Of a DNA stretch of 64,000 nt, positions 1 through 8,875 are shown in pieces. The notes beneath the pieces were generated by a model. It ran no database searches. It worked only from the letters and a program-made list of their open reading frames with translations, and had not been told where the DNA came from. Positions within the stretch are counted from its first letter, which is position 1, and every line of letters begins with the position of its first letter. The DNA is taken from assembly GCF_004217545.1 (NCBI RefSeq), contig NZ_SHKY01000001.1, positions 2,418,001 through 2,482,000 of the forward strand, read 5' to 3'. The translations under genes were made by a program, and so were the position numbers. The DNA is from Krasilnikovia cinnamomea (GTDB taxonomy: Bacteria > Actinomycetota > Actinomycetes > Mycobacteriales > Micromonosporaceae).

Positions 1-130
1 CGAGCTCCTGCCAGGTCAGCGTCGCCTCGCCCGCGATCAGAGCCGGGCCGTCGGGACGGCGCGCGGCGGCCGCGCGTACGGGGTCGTGAGCATCGTCCTG
101 CACGAGGCCCGAGTCTGGCACATCGGCCAC
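1..130 (-). CDS. AMP-binding acyl-CoA ligase/synthetase, N-terminus only
   Basis: Read on the minus strand from GTG at 130, the frame runs off the window edge and gives about 43 residues. It ends in DPVRAAAARRPDGPALI followed by LTWQEL, the typical opening of ANL-superfamily AMP-dependent synthetases and ligases (MenE-like or fatty acyl-CoA ligases), which activate a carboxylate as an adenylate before transfer to CoA. The core A3 motif and catalytic residues lie outside the window, so the substrate cannot be told. An inner GTG at 103 is an alternative start. The gene is divergent from the sigma-factor gene at 398, with 267 bases between. Confidence 0.55.
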   Translation of the reverse strand, partial: MADVPDSGLVQDDAHDPVRAAAARRPDGPALIAGEATLTWQEL

Positions 131-240
131 CCGAACGGGTGCCACGGACGCGGTGTCCGTCCTCCGCCTCAACCGTGCCCGACATGATGACACAAAGTTC
201 CTGACGTCCGGTGTGTGCCACTTCGGGATAATCTCGCTCG

Positions 241-253
241 GCGCACACGGTGT
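241..253. promoter_or_regulatory. Short palindrome upstream of bldN-like gene
   Basis: GCACAC-G-GTGTGC is a perfect 6+6 inverted repeat around one base, in the 267-base gap between the divergent ligase and sigma-factor genes. It could be an operator for either gene. No factor is assigned, and such a short palindrome may be chance. Confidence 0.25.
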
Positions 254-397
254 GCGACTCCGAGTGTCCAAGGTCCGTAACACTTCCCACTCGTGTAACG
301 GACTCCACACCGGTGGGTGAGGCCGGCCCGGCAGGTTTGCGGGACGGCCCCACCCCTTTTGTTGTGATTTGATCGATTTGCCGGACTAGGAGGCGCA

Positions 398-1357
398 GTG
401 AGCCAGGTGTACGCCGGCGACCCGTACCGCCGTGACGTGTTCGCCGCACGCCTCGCGCTCACCGAGGGCCTGACCGCCCTGCGGCGCAGCGTGGACGGGA
501 TGATCGCGCACGCGATCCGTGGGGACGGCACCCGGCGGGCACCCAACCGCCCGCCACTCAACCAGTCACCCGGCCAGCACCTGCCGCCCACCGGCAACGT
601 CAAGCCGGTCGCGGGCCGGGTGGTCGTACCGGGCCGCCCCCCGATGCCGGCCCAGCCCGGCCCCGGGCACCGGCCCGGCGAGACCGCGACGGCCGACGGC
701 GACACCGGGGTGGTGGTACCCACGCAGAGCACCACCGGGCCGCCGGCCGAGACCGAGCCACCGAGGTATCCGGCCCGCCCGGATCCCAGCGACGCGGCCG
801 CCGAGGTGTGGGCGCTGGTCGAGCGGGCGAAGGAGGGCGACGCCGAGGCGTTCGGCCTGATCTACGACCGGTACGTCGACACGGTGTTCCGCTTCGTCTA
901 CTTCCGGGTCGGTAACCGCCAGCTCGCCGAGGACCTCACCTCGGACACGTTCCTGCGCGCCCTCAAGCGCATCGGCAGCTTCACCTGGCAGGGCCGCGAC
1001 CTCGGCGCCTGGCTGGTCACGATCGCCCGGAACCTGGTCGCGGACCACTTCAAGTCCGGCCGGTACCGCCTGGAGGTGACCACCGGCGACGTCCTGGACG
1101 CCGACCGCGAGGACCGGGGCCCCGAGGGCAGCCCGGAAGCGGCCGTCGTGGACCACATCACCAACGTCGCCCTGCTCACCGCGGTCAAGCAGCTCAACCC
1201 CGAACAGCAGGAGTGCATCGTGCTGCGCTTCCTGCAGGGCTTCAGCGTGGCCGAAACGGCGCAGACCATGGGCAAGAACGAGGGCGCCATCAAGGCCCTG
1301 CAGTACCGGGCCGTCCGGGCGCTCGCCCGGCTGCTGCCCGAAGGGTTCCAGTGGTGA
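398..1357 (+). CDS. bldN: ECF sigma factor, BldN family
   Basis: A 319-residue RNA polymerase sigma factor. GTG at 398 lies 4 bases behind an AGGAGG ribosome site. Region 2 spans roughly residues 145-210 (DRYVDTVFRFVYFRVGN, then LAEDLTSDTFLRAL) and region 4 roughly 255-312 (LNPEQQECIVLRFLQGFSV, helix-turn-helix AETAQTMGKNEGAIKALQ). The first 125 residues form a Pro-rich extension without sigma domains; a long N-terminal pro-region is the hallmark of Streptomyces BldN, where it is removed by proteolysis. The next gene encodes an RsbN-like membrane protein, as in the bldN-rsbN pair that controls aerial development. The family call is well supported; processing of the extension is inferred. Confidence 0.8.
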   Translation: MSQVYAGDPYRRDVFAARLALTEGLTALRRSVDGMIAHAIRGDGTRRAPNRPPLNQSPGQHLPPTGNVKPVAGRVVVPGRPPMPAQPGPGHRPGETATADGDTGVVVPTQSTTGPPAETEPPRYPARPDPSDAAAEVWALVERAKEGDAEAFGLIYDRYVDTVFRFVYFRVGNRQLAEDLTSDTFLRALKRIGSFTWQGRDLGAWLVTIARNLVADHFKSGRYRLEVTTGDVLDADREDRGPEGSPEAAVVDHITNVALLTAVKQLNPEQQECIVLRFLQGFSVAETAQTMGKNEGAIKALQYRAVRALARLLPEGFQW

Positions 1358-1535
1358 CGACGCTTTTCCCGATGTCGATCTCCACACCACCCGCCGACAG
1401 TCCCCGACCCGTAACCGTACGCGCCCACCGCGCGTTTGACCGGGTGCGACCCGCGTTGGACCGCAAGTCCCGCTCCTACGTCGCGACCGCCGGCAACGGA
1501 GCCGACGACAGAATCACGAGCGAAGGGAGGTGCCC

Positions 1536-2702
1536 GTGGTGAACTTCGATTTCCTCGACCGCCGCAGTGCCGAGCGCTTCGCGGAGCTTCTCGACGAGAC
1601 GACCGGCGGGCGTCGGCACCACGCCCGTGCCCAGGCTGACGAGCAGCTCGCGGGAATGGTCGCGATCGGTCACAGCCTCGCCGCGGTCCGGCCCGGCGTT
1701 CAGGTCGATCCCGAGTTCCGGGTCGGCCTGCGCGCCATGCTGGTCGCCACGGCGGAACGCGACGGGATCGGCCGCAGCGCGGCGGCCACGGACGCCACGT
1801 CGGCGCCCACCGGCGCCGCCGAATCCGGCTTCGGCACTCTGCGGGTCGGCACGGCCCGCCGGTTCCGGGCCCGGGGCGCCATCGTCATCGGGGTCGCGGC
1901 CGGCGCGATGGCGGTCTCCGGCATCTCCGCGGCCAGCGACAACGCGGCCCCCGGCGACGCCCTGTACGGCGTCAAGCGCTCCACCGAGCGCGCCCAGCTG
2001 GCCATGGCCGGCTCCGACCTGACCCGCGGCCAGCTCTGGCTGGACTTCGCCCGCAACCGGCTGGCCGAGGCCGCCGCGATGGGGGACAGCACCCGCTTCG
2101 GCCAGGTTCTAGACGACATGGACGCGGACACCCGCACGGGAGTGCGGCTGCTCGCCTCGGCGGCCGTCGCCCGGCAGGACGACGGGCCACTGGCCACGAT
2201 CGAGTCGTTCGCGGTCGGTCAGCAGCGGACCCTCACCACCGTCCTGGACGGGCTGAACCAGGCCAACCGGGCCCGGGCGATCACCTCCCTGGACCTGCTC
2301 GACGACGTCCTGCAGCGCGCCAAGGACCTGAAGGCCGGCCTGGCCTGCGACCCCCCCATCCCGGACGGAACGGACTCCCTGGGCCCGAAGCTGCAGGACT
2401 GCCCGGCCGGGACGAACACCGCGACCGAGCGGGAGGAGCCGGGCCGCTCCGAGAAGCCCGGCAAGCCCGCCACCGCCGCCGAGAAGGACACCTCGAAGGC
2501 GAAGCCGGAACCCACCGCGACCGAACCGGCCCCGGACCGGCAGCTGAACGCGGACGCGGTACCGCCCGGCACGGCGGAGACCGACGACGACCACGCACCG
2601 ACGGCCTCCGCGGCACCGTCCACCGGATCCCAGGACGGTGCCGAAGGCGACCAGGGGCTGCTCGGCGGTCTCCTGAACGGCATCTTCGGCGCCAGCGCCT
2701 GA
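1536..2702 (+). CDS. rsbN: RsbN-like membrane anti-sigma factor (DUF5667 type)
   Basis: About 388 residues. The N-terminus (FDFLDRRSAERFAELLD) is a short cytosolic region that in RsbN proteins binds the cognate sigma factor. A single hydrophobic segment lies near residues 113-133 (GAIVIGVAAGAMAVSGIS). It is followed by the DUF5667-type helical domain with NAAPGDALYGVKRSTERAQLAM and paired helices to about 255, then a long Pro/Ala/Glu-rich tail, presumably extracytoplasmic. An AAGGGAGG site at 1523-1530 favours GTG 1536 or GTG 1539 over GTG 1530, which overlaps it. It lies 178 bases behind the BldN-like gene, so it probably holds that sigma factor at the membrane. Function is inferred from family and neighbourhood. 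Confidence 0.68.
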   Translation: MVNFDFLDRRSAERFAELLDETTGGRRHHARAQADEQLAGMVAIGHSLAAVRPGVQVDPEFRVGLRAMLVATAERDGIGRSAAATDATSAPTGAAESGFGTLRVGTARRFRARGAIVIGVAAGAMAVSGISAASDNAAPGDALYGVKRSTERAQLAMAGSDLTRGQLWLDFARNRLAEAAAMGDSTRFGQVLDDMDADTRTGVRLLASAAVARQDDGPLATIESFAVGQQRTLTTVLDGLNQANRARAITSLDLLDDVLQRAKDLKAGLACDPPIPDGTDSLGPKLQDCPAGTNTATEREEPGRSEKPGKPATAAEKDTSKAKPEPTATEPAPDRQLNADAVPPGTAETDDDHAPTASAAPSTGSQDGAEGDQGLLGGLLNGIFGASA

Positions 2703-2736
2703 GCTCGCGCCCGGCGGCGGCCGGATCCCTGGACGG

Positions 2737-3636
2737 CTACAGGCCGAAGGGGTCCGGCCGCTTTTCGAGCAGCGCGTACAGCGTGGCCTGGATGGTCTCG
2801 CGCACCTGGTCCGCGAGGTTGTAGACCACCATCGGATCGTCGGCGGAGTCGCGCAGGTGCGCGGTCGGAATCGGCGGGCAGAACTGGATCAGCCATTTGC
2901 TGGGCAGCGGCACCAGCCCCAGCGGCCCCAGCCACGGGAAGGTCGGGGTGACCGGAAAGTACGGGATCCCGAGCAGGCGGGCCAGCGGCTTGAAGTCGGC
3001 CAGGATCGGGTAGATCTCCTCGGCCCCGACGATCGCGACCGGGATGATCGGGGTGCCGGTGCGCAGCGCGGCGGAGACGAAGCCGCCCCGGCCGAAGCGC
3101 TGCAGCTTGTACCGCTCCGAGAAGCGCTTGCCGATCCCCTTGAAGCCCTCGGGAAAGACACCGACCATCTCGCCCGTGCGCATCAGCCGCTCGGCGTCGG
3201 GGTTGCACGCCACGGTCGCCCCGGCCTTGCGGGCCAGCTCGGACATCACCGGGACGCTGAACACCAGGTCCGCGCCGAGCAGCCGCAGGTGGCGTCCGGC
3301 CGGGGTGTGGTCGCGCAGCGCCACGGACAGCATCAGCGCGTCCAGCGCGATCGTCCCGGAGTGGTTGCCGACCACCAGGCCACCGCCGTCGTCCGGCACG
3401 TTCTCGACGCCGAACACCTCGGTACGGAACCAGTCCCGGTACAGGAGCCGCAGCATCGGGTAGAAGACCGTGTCGGTCAGCTCGGGGTCGAAGCCGAAAT
3501 CGTCGACCTCGTACGCCCCGGCCAGCCGTCGGCGCAGGAAGGCCAGGCCGCTCGCGACCCGCTGGTCCCACACGTCGACCATGTCCCGCGGGCGGGACTC
3601 GTCCGGGCCGGGTGGCGTGTTCTCGTCCAGGGTCAT
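2737..3636 (-). CDS. Lysophospholipid acyltransferase (PlsC family)
   Basis: 299 residues. The PlsC domain shows NHSGTIALD at residues 91-99, a spaced-out form of the acyltransferase NHX4D motif, and later VFPEGFKGIGK, the EGXXK block that helps bind the phosphate of the acceptor. Such enzymes transfer acyl chains to lysophosphatidic acid or related lysolipids at the inner face of the membrane. The ATG overlaps the stop of the upstream epimerase gene as ATGA, so the two are probably translationally coupled; the same pair sits near bldN in other actinomycetes, from memory. The exact acceptor is not predictable. No signal peptide is seen. Confidence 0.78.
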   Translation of the reverse strand: MTLDENTPPGPDESRPRDMVDVWDQRVASGLAFLRRRLAGAYEVDDFGFDPELTDTVFYPMLRLLYRDWFRTEVFGVENVPDDGGGLVVGNHSGTIALDALMLSVALRDHTPAGRHLRLLGADLVFSVPVMSELARKAGATVACNPDAERLMRTGEMVGVFPEGFKGIGKRFSERYKLQRFGRGGFVSAALRTGTPIIPVAIVGAEEIYPILADFKPLARLLGIPYFPVTPTFPWLGPLGLVPLPSKWLIQFCPPIPTAHLRDSADDPMVVYNLADQVRETIQATLYALLEKRPDPFGL

Positions 3637-4757
3637 TGCTGCTCCCCCACCCCCACCGCGGTATCGGGCGGACCCGCCTCGACGGCCGGTCGCCGCGCGG
3701 CGGCCTCGCGGACCCGGCGGATCCCGTCGAGGATGGCGCGCTCGGCCATGGCCAGCCGGTCCGCAGTGAGCGAGGAGCCACCCATGTGGCCCCGGATGAA
3801 GTCGTCGAACGCGGCCGCGGTGGTGCGGGGCGTGAAGCCGAACTCGCGGACCAGCCGGGCCGTGTCCACCACCCGGCCGTGGACGAACAGGTCGATCTGA
3901 TCCAGCCCGATCTGCCCGATGCCGACCGCCCGGGCGACCCCGCCGAGCGAGGAGAGGGTGGACTCGGGCAACGGCACCGAGATCCGGCCGGCCCGGCGTA
4001 CGGCCTGGGACAGGTTGAGCACCCCGGCGCCCGCCACGTTGAAGGTGCCCGGATGGTCCTCGATGACCGCCCGGTGCAGGACCTCCAGCGCGTCGTCGAC
4101 GTGCACGAACTGCAGGCGGGCGTCGCGGCCCAGCACCGTGGGCACGACGGCCTGGGCGAAGTACCGGGTCAGGCTGGTCTCGGCGGTGGAGCTGATGAAC
4201 GGCGCGAACCGCAGCACCGTGGCGGTCACCTCGGGGCGGCGGCGGCGGAAGCCGCGCACGTACCCCTCGATGTCGAGGATGTCGCGGGCGAACGAGCCGC
4301 GCGGCACCGCGCGCGGCTCCGTGTCCTCGGTGAATACGGCCGGGTCGCGGAACGACGCGCCGTACGCGGCGGTCGACGAGCGGACCACGAGCTTGCGCAG
4401 CCGGGTGGCGCCCTGGGCGGCGGCCAGCAGCTGCATGGTGCCGATGACGTTCTGTTCCTTCATCGCCGCGCGGCCGCCGTGCTGGGGGTCGGGCGCGCCG
4501 TTGATGGCGAGGTGGACGAGCCCCTCGGCACCGAGGTCGGCGAGCGCGCCGGTGGCGGCCCGCGCGTCGGCCCGGATCAGCTCGACGTCCCCCAGCAGGC
4601 TCGCGAAGGCCGGTGGCGGGGTCTGCGGATCCAGGCCGATGACGCGTTCGACCCGGGGGTCGGCGGCGAGCCGCGACGCCACGTGGGCGCCGAGTAGGCG
4701 GCTGACCCCGGTGACCACGACGACCCGCGGCGCGTCCGGGGTGGAAGACGTCACCAC
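3633..4757 (-). CDS. NAD-dependent epimerase/dehydratase (extended SDR)
   Basis: About 374 residues of an extended short-chain dehydrogenase. The N-terminal Rossmann motif reads VVVTGVSRLLGAHVASRL; the third glycine of the classical TGXXGXXG is shifted, as in atypical SDRs. The region RSSTAAYGA holds a possible catalytic Tyr, but the usual YXXXK is not evident, so catalysis is uncertain. GTG 4757 or the adjacent GTG 4754 follows GAAGGG at a good distance; the frame is open further upstream but lacks SDR sequence there. The downstream acyltransferase start overlaps its stop (ATGA). A role in envelope or nucleotide-sugar metabolism is possible, not shown. Confidence 0.7.
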   Translation of the reverse strand: MVTSSTPDAPRVVVVTGVSRLLGAHVASRLAADPRVERVIGLDPQTPPPAFASLLGDVELIRADARAATGALADLGAEGLVHLAINGAPDPQHGGRAAMKEQNVIGTMQLLAAAQGATRLRKLVVRSSTAAYGASFRDPAVFTEDTEPRAVPRGSFARDILDIEGYVRGFRRRRPEVTATVLRFAPFISSTAETSLTRYFAQAVVPTVLGRDARLQFVHVDDALEVLHRAVIEDHPGTFNVAGAGVLNLSQAVRRAGRISVPLPESTLSSLGGVARAVGIGQIGLDQIDLFVHGRVVDTARLVREFGFTPRTTAAAFDDFIRGHMGGSSLTADRLAMAERAILDGIRRVREAAARRPAVEAGPPDTAVGVGEQQ

Positions 4758-4797
4758 GTATGCCCTTCGGGGGTCGGCGGCGGTGGGGCGGGTGACG

Positions 4798-4820
4798 CGG
4801 CCGGGCCTACGGCCCGGCCG
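4798..4820 (-). terminator. GC-rich hairpin after bS22 gene
   Basis: A perfect 10-bp stem (CGGCCGGGCC) with a 3-base loop, TAC, lies 4 bases beyond the bS22 stop and before the epimerase start. There is no clear U run, so it may be a weak terminator or a processing hairpin that lets bS22 and the epimerase share a promoter at different levels. Confidence 0.5.
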
Positions 4821-4824
4821 GGGG

Positions 4825-4926
4825 TCACTTGCCGAGACGGCGACGCTGGACGCGGGTCTTGCGCAGCAGCTTACGGTGCTTCTTCTTCGCCATACGCTTG
4901 CGGCGCTTCTTGACCACGGAGCCCAT
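4825..4926 (-). CDS. Small ribosomal subunit protein bS22 (AURKAIP1/COX24 type)
   Basis: A 33-residue, extremely basic protein: it begins [19 protein letters not shown] and ends [14 protein letters not shown] lies 8 bases before the ATG. It matches the tiny AURKAIP1/COX24-domain protein that was seen as an extra 30S component, bS22, in mycobacterial ribosomes, where it binds rRNA near the decoding site; it is widely conserved in actinobacteria with this length. About half the residues are Lys or Arg, as expected for an rRNA-embedded peptide. Its place beside bdtA-like and epimerase genes follows the usual actinobacterial order, from memory. Confidence 0.85.
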   Translation of the reverse strand: MGSVVKKRRKRMAKKKHRKLLRKTRVQRRRLGK

Positions 4927-5123
4927 ACGACAAGCCTCTCGAAACCATGTAGGGGTCGGAGCGGACCGCGCACGTAGACGCGTCCGGCCTCCGAACTGGA
5001 CCGCTGCCCAGGCCCGGCACAGGGCGGTGACCTACGCCGCACGCGCGCACGACGACCTGGGAACCAGCCGCTCCAGCGTAGCGGCCCGGCCGCGCCCGGA
5101 CCAACAGGGCCCCCGCCACGCCG

Positions 5124-5336
5124 TCAGGCACTCTGACTGAACGCCCCGCGCAGATACTCATGTACTGCGTGTTCCGGCACGCGGAACGAGCGGCCGACCC
5201 GTACGGCGGTGAGGTCGCCACCGTGAACCAGGCGATAGACGGTCATCTTGGAGACCCGCATGAGAGCGGCCACCTCGGCCACGGTCAGGAAGCGCACCTC
5301 CGAGAGACGTTCCTCGGACTGGGCTGGTCCCGTCAT
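5124..5336 (-). CDS. Small excisionase/MerR-type DNA-binding protein (BdtA-like)
   Basis: A 70-residue protein made of one winged helix-turn-helix: VRFLTVAEVAALMRVSKMTVYRLVHGGDLTAVRVGRSFRVPEHAV. This is the excisionase/BldC-like fold that binds DNA as head-to-tail dimers. The ATG at 5336 starts right behind GAGGAG, which is too close for ideal spacing; ATG 5375 would add 13 residues and is a possible alternative. The gene is monocistronic-looking, upstream of bS22. In Streptomyces the counterpart near bldN is called bdtA; the role there is poorly known, so no function is claimed beyond DNA binding. Confidence 0.75.
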   Translation of the reverse strand: MTGPAQSEERLSEVRFLTVAEVAALMRVSKMTVYRLVHGGDLTAVRVGRSFRVPEHAVHEYLRGAFSQSA

Positions 5337-5492
5337 CTCCTCGCACCGATCCCTTCGCGCCGACGTGCGTGTCATCAGTACGGTATCGAGACGGCTGTGA
5401 CCAGGGCGATACGTTCCGTGAAAACGCCACCAAAAAGTCAAGGCGACACGCAGGGGATTCGTGGCATTTCCCCCGAATTGGTTATTTCCGCG

Positions 5493-6413
5493 CTACTTGC
5501 GGGACGCCAGGGCCCGGCCGAAGAACGCCAGGTTCGCCGGGCGCTCGGCCAGCCGGCGCATCAGGTAGCCGTACCACTGGTCCCCGTACGGGACGTACAC
5601 GCGCACGGTGTAGCCCGCGGCGGCCAGCCGGGCCTGCTCGTCGGGGCGCACGCCGTACAGCATCTGGATCTCGAACTCGGACGGGTCGCGGTCGAACCAG
5701 CGGGCCCGGTCCTCGGTGATCGCGATCAGCCGGGGGTCGTGGGTCGCCAGCATCGGGTAACCCTCGCCGGCCATCAGGATGTTGAGGCAGCGCACGTACG
5801 ACTTGTCCACGTCCAGCGCCGACTGGAACGCCACCGACTCGGGCTCCGCGTACGCGCCCTTGCACAGCCGCACCCGCGACCCGCTGGCCGCCAGTTCCCG
5901 GCAGTCCCCCTCGGTGCGCCGCAGGTACGCCTGCAGCACCGCACCGGTCGCCGGGTGGTCCTTGCGCAACTCGGCCAGGATCTCCAGGGTCGAGTCCGTG
6001 GTGGTGTGATCCTCCATGTCCAGCGTCACGGTGGTGCCCGCGTCGGCCGCCGCCGCGCAGATCGCCCGCGCGTGCTCGTACGCCGTACGGTCATCGACCT
6101 TCTGCCCCAGCGCCGACAGCTTCACGCTGACCTCGGTCGCCGGCGTCAGGCCGGTCTCCTTCAGCCGGCCCAGCAGCCGCAGGTACTCATCCTTGGTCGC
6201 CTCCGCCTGCTCGGCGGTGAGGGTGTCCTCGCCCAGGTGGTCGAGACTGACCGCCAGGCCGTCGTCCGCGAGTTCGCGGCTGACCCGCAGGGCGTCCTCG
6301 GTGCCGTCACCCGCGACGAACCGGTGGACGATGTTCTTACTGATGGGGGCGTTGGCGACGAACCGCTCCATCCGGGCGGAACCGGCGGCGGCGAGGATGA
6401 CGGATCGGAGCAT
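5493..6413 (-). CDS. putA: Proline dehydrogenase (FAD-dependent)
   Basis: 306 residues, the size of monofunctional bacterial PRODH. It oxidises L-proline to pyrroline-5-carboxylate with FAD and passes electrons to quinone, the first step of proline breakdown. The TIM-barrel signature is clear: GLAVSLDHLGEDT near residue 50, TLDMEDHTTTD (FAD and substrate region), RLCKGAYAEPE, and the C-terminal YVPYGDQWYGYLMRRLAE, whose paired Arg bind the proline carboxylate. ATG 6413 is chosen because homology begins there; the longer open frame adds only a non-conserved stretch. The P5C dehydrogenase partner is not next to it. Confidence 0.88.
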   Translation of the reverse strand: MLRSVILAAAGSARMERFVANAPISKNIVHRFVAGDGTEDALRVSRELADDGLAVSLDHLGEDTLTAEQAEATKDEYLRLLGRLKETGLTPATEVSVKLSALGQKVDDRTAYEHARAICAAAADAGTTVTLDMEDHTTTDSTLEILAELRKDHPATGAVLQAYLRRTEGDCRELAASGSRVRLCKGAYAEPESVAFQSALDVDKSYVRCLNILMAGEGYPMLATHDPRLIAITEDRARWFDRDPSEFEIQMLYGVRPDEQARLAAAGYTVRVYVPYGDQWYGYLMRRLAERPANLAFFGRALASRK

Positions 6414-6532
6414 GGGCCGAGCGTATCGCCCACCTGCCCGGTGCCTGCGGCCAACGGTCACCACCACGGGCGCGCCCGGTCGTGCCCATTCGGACGCGGC
6501 GGCGACGGGCTCGCATTGGCTACGGTTGACGG

Positions 6533-7093
6533 GTGAACTTCGACGCGTACGCGCGCACTGCCGTGGATCTCGTCAACGCCGGGCTGGACGACTTCGAGGG
6601 GCTTCGCACCCTGTTCACCGAGGACCAGGCCTGGATGTGCGACGAGGTCGTGGAGAAGGACCTGCCGGTCTTCCGCCGTGCGCAGCGCCGCCTGCGCGAC
6701 ATCTTCGAGTACGGCACCTCCGGCCGGGACGCCGAAGCCGTGACGGAGCTGAACGCGTTGCTGGAGGCGTTCCCGGTGCAGCCGCGCATCTCCGGGCACG
6801 ACGCCCATGACTGGCACATGCACGTCACCAGCCGTGGTGCCTCGGTCAGCGCGGAGTTCCTGGCCGGCGCGGTGTGGGGCCTGTCGGTCTGGCTGTGCGA
6901 GTACGGCAGCGCCCGCTTCGGCATCTGCGCCGACGACCGCTGCGGCAACGTCTACCTCGACACGTCGTCGAACAACTGCCGCCGGTTCTGTTCGGAGCGC
7001 TGCGCCACCCGTTCCCACGTGGCCGCGCACCGCGCCCGCAAACGCGCCGCCACCATGACCCTTTCCCCGGCCGACGCCGGGGCCACGGTCTGA
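6533..7093 (+). CDS. CGNR zinc-finger / ABATE-domain regulator-like protein
   Basis: 186 residues. The N-terminal two thirds match the ABATE domain style (AVDLVNAGLDD, later LNALLEAFPVQPRI). The C-terminus is a CGNR zinc finger: CADDRCGNVYLDTSSNN, then CRRFCSERCATR with a basic tail HRARKRAA. Four to five Cys are placed to hold one zinc ion, and the basic end suggests nucleic-acid binding. These proteins are abundant in actinobacteria and are presumed transcription regulators, often stress-responsive, but direct evidence is thin. It is divergent from proline dehydrogenase with 119 bases between; a link to proline use is possible but not shown. Confidence 0.72.
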   Translation: MNFDAYARTAVDLVNAGLDDFEGLRTLFTEDQAWMCDEVVEKDLPVFRRAQRRLRDIFEYGTSGRDAEAVTELNALLEAFPVQPRISGHDAHDWHMHVTSRGASVSAEFLAGAVWGLSVWLCEYGSARFGICADDRCGNVYLDTSSNNCRRFCSERCATRSHVAAHRARKRAATMTLSPADAGATV

Positions 7094-7118
7094 CGCCCTC
7101 GCCGCCCTGACGCCGGGA

Positions 7119-7934
7119 TCAGCTCGGCAGCGGGGCCGGGGAGTCGGCGGCCGCCAGGTGGCGACGGGCGAATTCCAGGGATTCGCGCAGATCCGCCTCG
7201 CGGACGGCCCGGCTGGTGACCTTGCGGGTGGAGACCTCCAGGGCGACCGAGCCCCGGAATCCGCGCGGCGCCAGCGAACGCAGCAGTTCCGCGCAGGGCT
7301 GGGCACCCCGGCCGGGCACGAGATGCTCGTCGCGCCCCTCGCCGGTCCCGTCGCCGAGGTGCACGTGCTTGAGGCCCGCGCCCATCCGCTCGGCCATCTC
7401 CATCGCGTCGCCGCGGGCCGCCGCGCAGTGCGACAGGTCGAGCGTGTACGCGTCGTACCCGGCCTCGGTGGGGTCCCAGCCCGGCACGTACGGCACGAAG
7501 GTCCGCCCGGCCATCCGCACGGGGTACATGTTCTCGATCGCGAAGGTCGTGTCGGGGTGCCGGGCCTGCACCTTGGCCAGGCCGGCCGCGAAGCCGCGGG
7601 CGTAGTCGCGCTGCCAGGTGAACGGCGGGTGCACCACCACGGTCGGGGCGCCGAGGGTCTCGGCCAGCTGGGCGGCCCGGTTCAGCCGCTCCCACGGGTC
7701 GGGGCTCCACACCCGCTGGGTGACGAGCAGGCAGGGGGCGTGGACCGAGAGCACCGGGACGCCGTAGTGGTCGGCCAGGCCCTGCAGCGCGCCGGCGTCC
7801 TGGCTGACGGCGTCGGTCCACACCATGACCTCGAGACCGTCGTAGCCGACGGTGGCCGCCATCTCGAAGGCGGCCGCGGTGGGTTCGGGGAACACCGAGG
7901 AACTGGACAGGAGCACGGGGACGCGGAAGGCCAC
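7119..7934 (-). CDS. Sugar phosphate isomerase/epimerase (xylose isomerase-like TIM barrel)
   Basis: 271 residues of the AP endonuclease 2 / xylose isomerase-like barrel. Metal-ligand regions are visible: VHAPCLL, VVVHPPFTWQRDY, FAIENMYPVR (Glu ligand), TLDLSHCAA (Asp and His ligands), HVHLGDGTGEGRDEHLVPGRG (His and Asp), and a late VALEVSTRK (Glu). All expected divalent-metal ligands seem kept, so it is likely an active isomerase or epimerase on a ketose or inositol-like compound; the substrate is unknown. GTG 7934 is the start by homology (FRVPVLLSSSSVF). It stands alone, divergent from the next gene. Confidence 0.75.
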   Translation of the reverse strand: MAFRVPVLLSSSSVFPEPTAAAFEMAATVGYDGLEVMVWTDAVSQDAGALQGLADHYGVPVLSVHAPCLLVTQRVWSPDPWERLNRAAQLAETLGAPTVVVHPPFTWQRDYARGFAAGLAKVQARHPDTTFAIENMYPVRMAGRTFVPYVPGWDPTEAGYDAYTLDLSHCAAARGDAMEMAERMGAGLKHVHLGDGTGEGRDEHLVPGRGAQPCAELLRSLAPRGFRGSVALEVSTRKVTSRAVREADLRESLEFARRHLAAADSPAPLPS

Positions 7935-8044
7935 GGGACCAGGGTAGACCCGCGACGCGCGCCGCTCCGGAGTCGATCAGGACATAACCCGTCAAACAGG
8001 TCGACATCCCGCACCCGGATTCACCCCCGCGTACGCTGTCAGGG

Positions 8045-8875
8045 GTGAGCCGCAAGACCCCCGTACGCATCACCCTGGATTCCGAGGCCGCGCGCGATCG
8101 TGAGGTCGAGCTCGACTTCCCTCGCGAGTGGATCGAATTCGTCGACCCCGCCGACGAGCAGCATGTCGTGCGCGCCGACCTGACCTGGCTGCTGTCGCGC
8201 TGGACGTGCGTGTTCGGCTCCGCCTGCCACGGCATCATCGCCGGACGCGCGCGGGAGGGCTGCTGCTCGCACGGCGCCTTCTTCACCGACGCCGACGACG
8301 AGCACCGGATCAAGGCCGCCGCCGCCAAGCTCACCCCGCAGACCTGGCAGCACTACCGGCGGGGCTTCAAGAACTACACCGAAATGGACACGGTCGACGG
8401 GACCAAGCCGTCCCGGCGTACCGCGACCCAGCCCGACGACGGGCCGTGCGTCTTCCTCAACGACCCGGACTTCCCCGGCGGCGGCGGGTGCGCCCTGCAC
8501 GCCCAGGCCCTGCGCGACGGCCGGCATCCGCTCACCTACAAGCCCGACGTGTGCTGGCAGCTGCCGGTGCGCCGCGAGCAGGACTGGATCAAGCGCCCCG
8601 ACGGCACCAAGGTGCTGCAGAGCACGCTGGCGGAGTTCGACCGGCGCGGCTGGGGCCCCGGCGGCCACGACCTCGACTGGTGGTGCACGTCCTCCCCGGA
8701 CGCCCACGTCGGGACGGAACCGATGTTCCGCAGCTACGCGGCCGAGCTGGCGGCGCTGGTCGGCGACGAGGCGTACACCAAGCTGGCCGAGCTGTGCGAG
8801 GCCCGCCTCAAGACGGGCCTGGTGGCGGTGCACCCGGCCACCACGGCCGCGGCACGCCTGCGCAAACGAGGCTGA
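8045..8875 (+). CDS. Conserved cysteine-rich protein, putative metal-binding
   Basis: 276 residues, no signal peptide or membrane segment. I do not recognise a named family with certainty. Conserved-looking clusters are CVFGSACHG, then GCCSHGAFF near residues 70-80, CVFLND and GCALHAQAL near 140-160, and DVCWQLPV. This spacing of Cys and His resembles YkgJ/DUF3109-type proteins that hold zinc or an iron-sulfur cluster. The C-terminal third is helical and Glu/Leu-rich. Start GTG 8045 has a weak CAGGG site. Its stop abuts the stop of regX3 on the other strand with no spare base. Function unknown. Confidence 0.6.
   Translation: MSRKTPVRITLDSEAARDREVELDFPREWIEFVDPADEQHVVRADLTWLLSRWTCVFGSACHGIIAGRAREGCCSHGAFFTDADDEHRIKAAAAKLTPQTWQHYRRGFKNYTEMDTVDGTKPSRRTATQPDDGPCVFLNDPDFPGGGGCALHAQALRDGRHPLTYKPDVCWQLPVRREQDWIKRPDGTKVLQSTLAEFDRRGWGPGGHDLDWWCTSSPDAHVGTEPMFRSYAAELAALVGDEAYTKLAELCEARLKTGLVAVHPATTAAARLRKRG

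Noticed and set aside
169-735. 188-codon frame opposite the bldN-like gene start
   Set aside because: Composition-driven; lies over the promoter and Pro-rich pro-region of the sigma factor.
2219-3781. 520-codon frame overlapping the rsbN-like and acyltransferase genes
   Set aside because: Out of frame with both recognisable proteins; no domain match.
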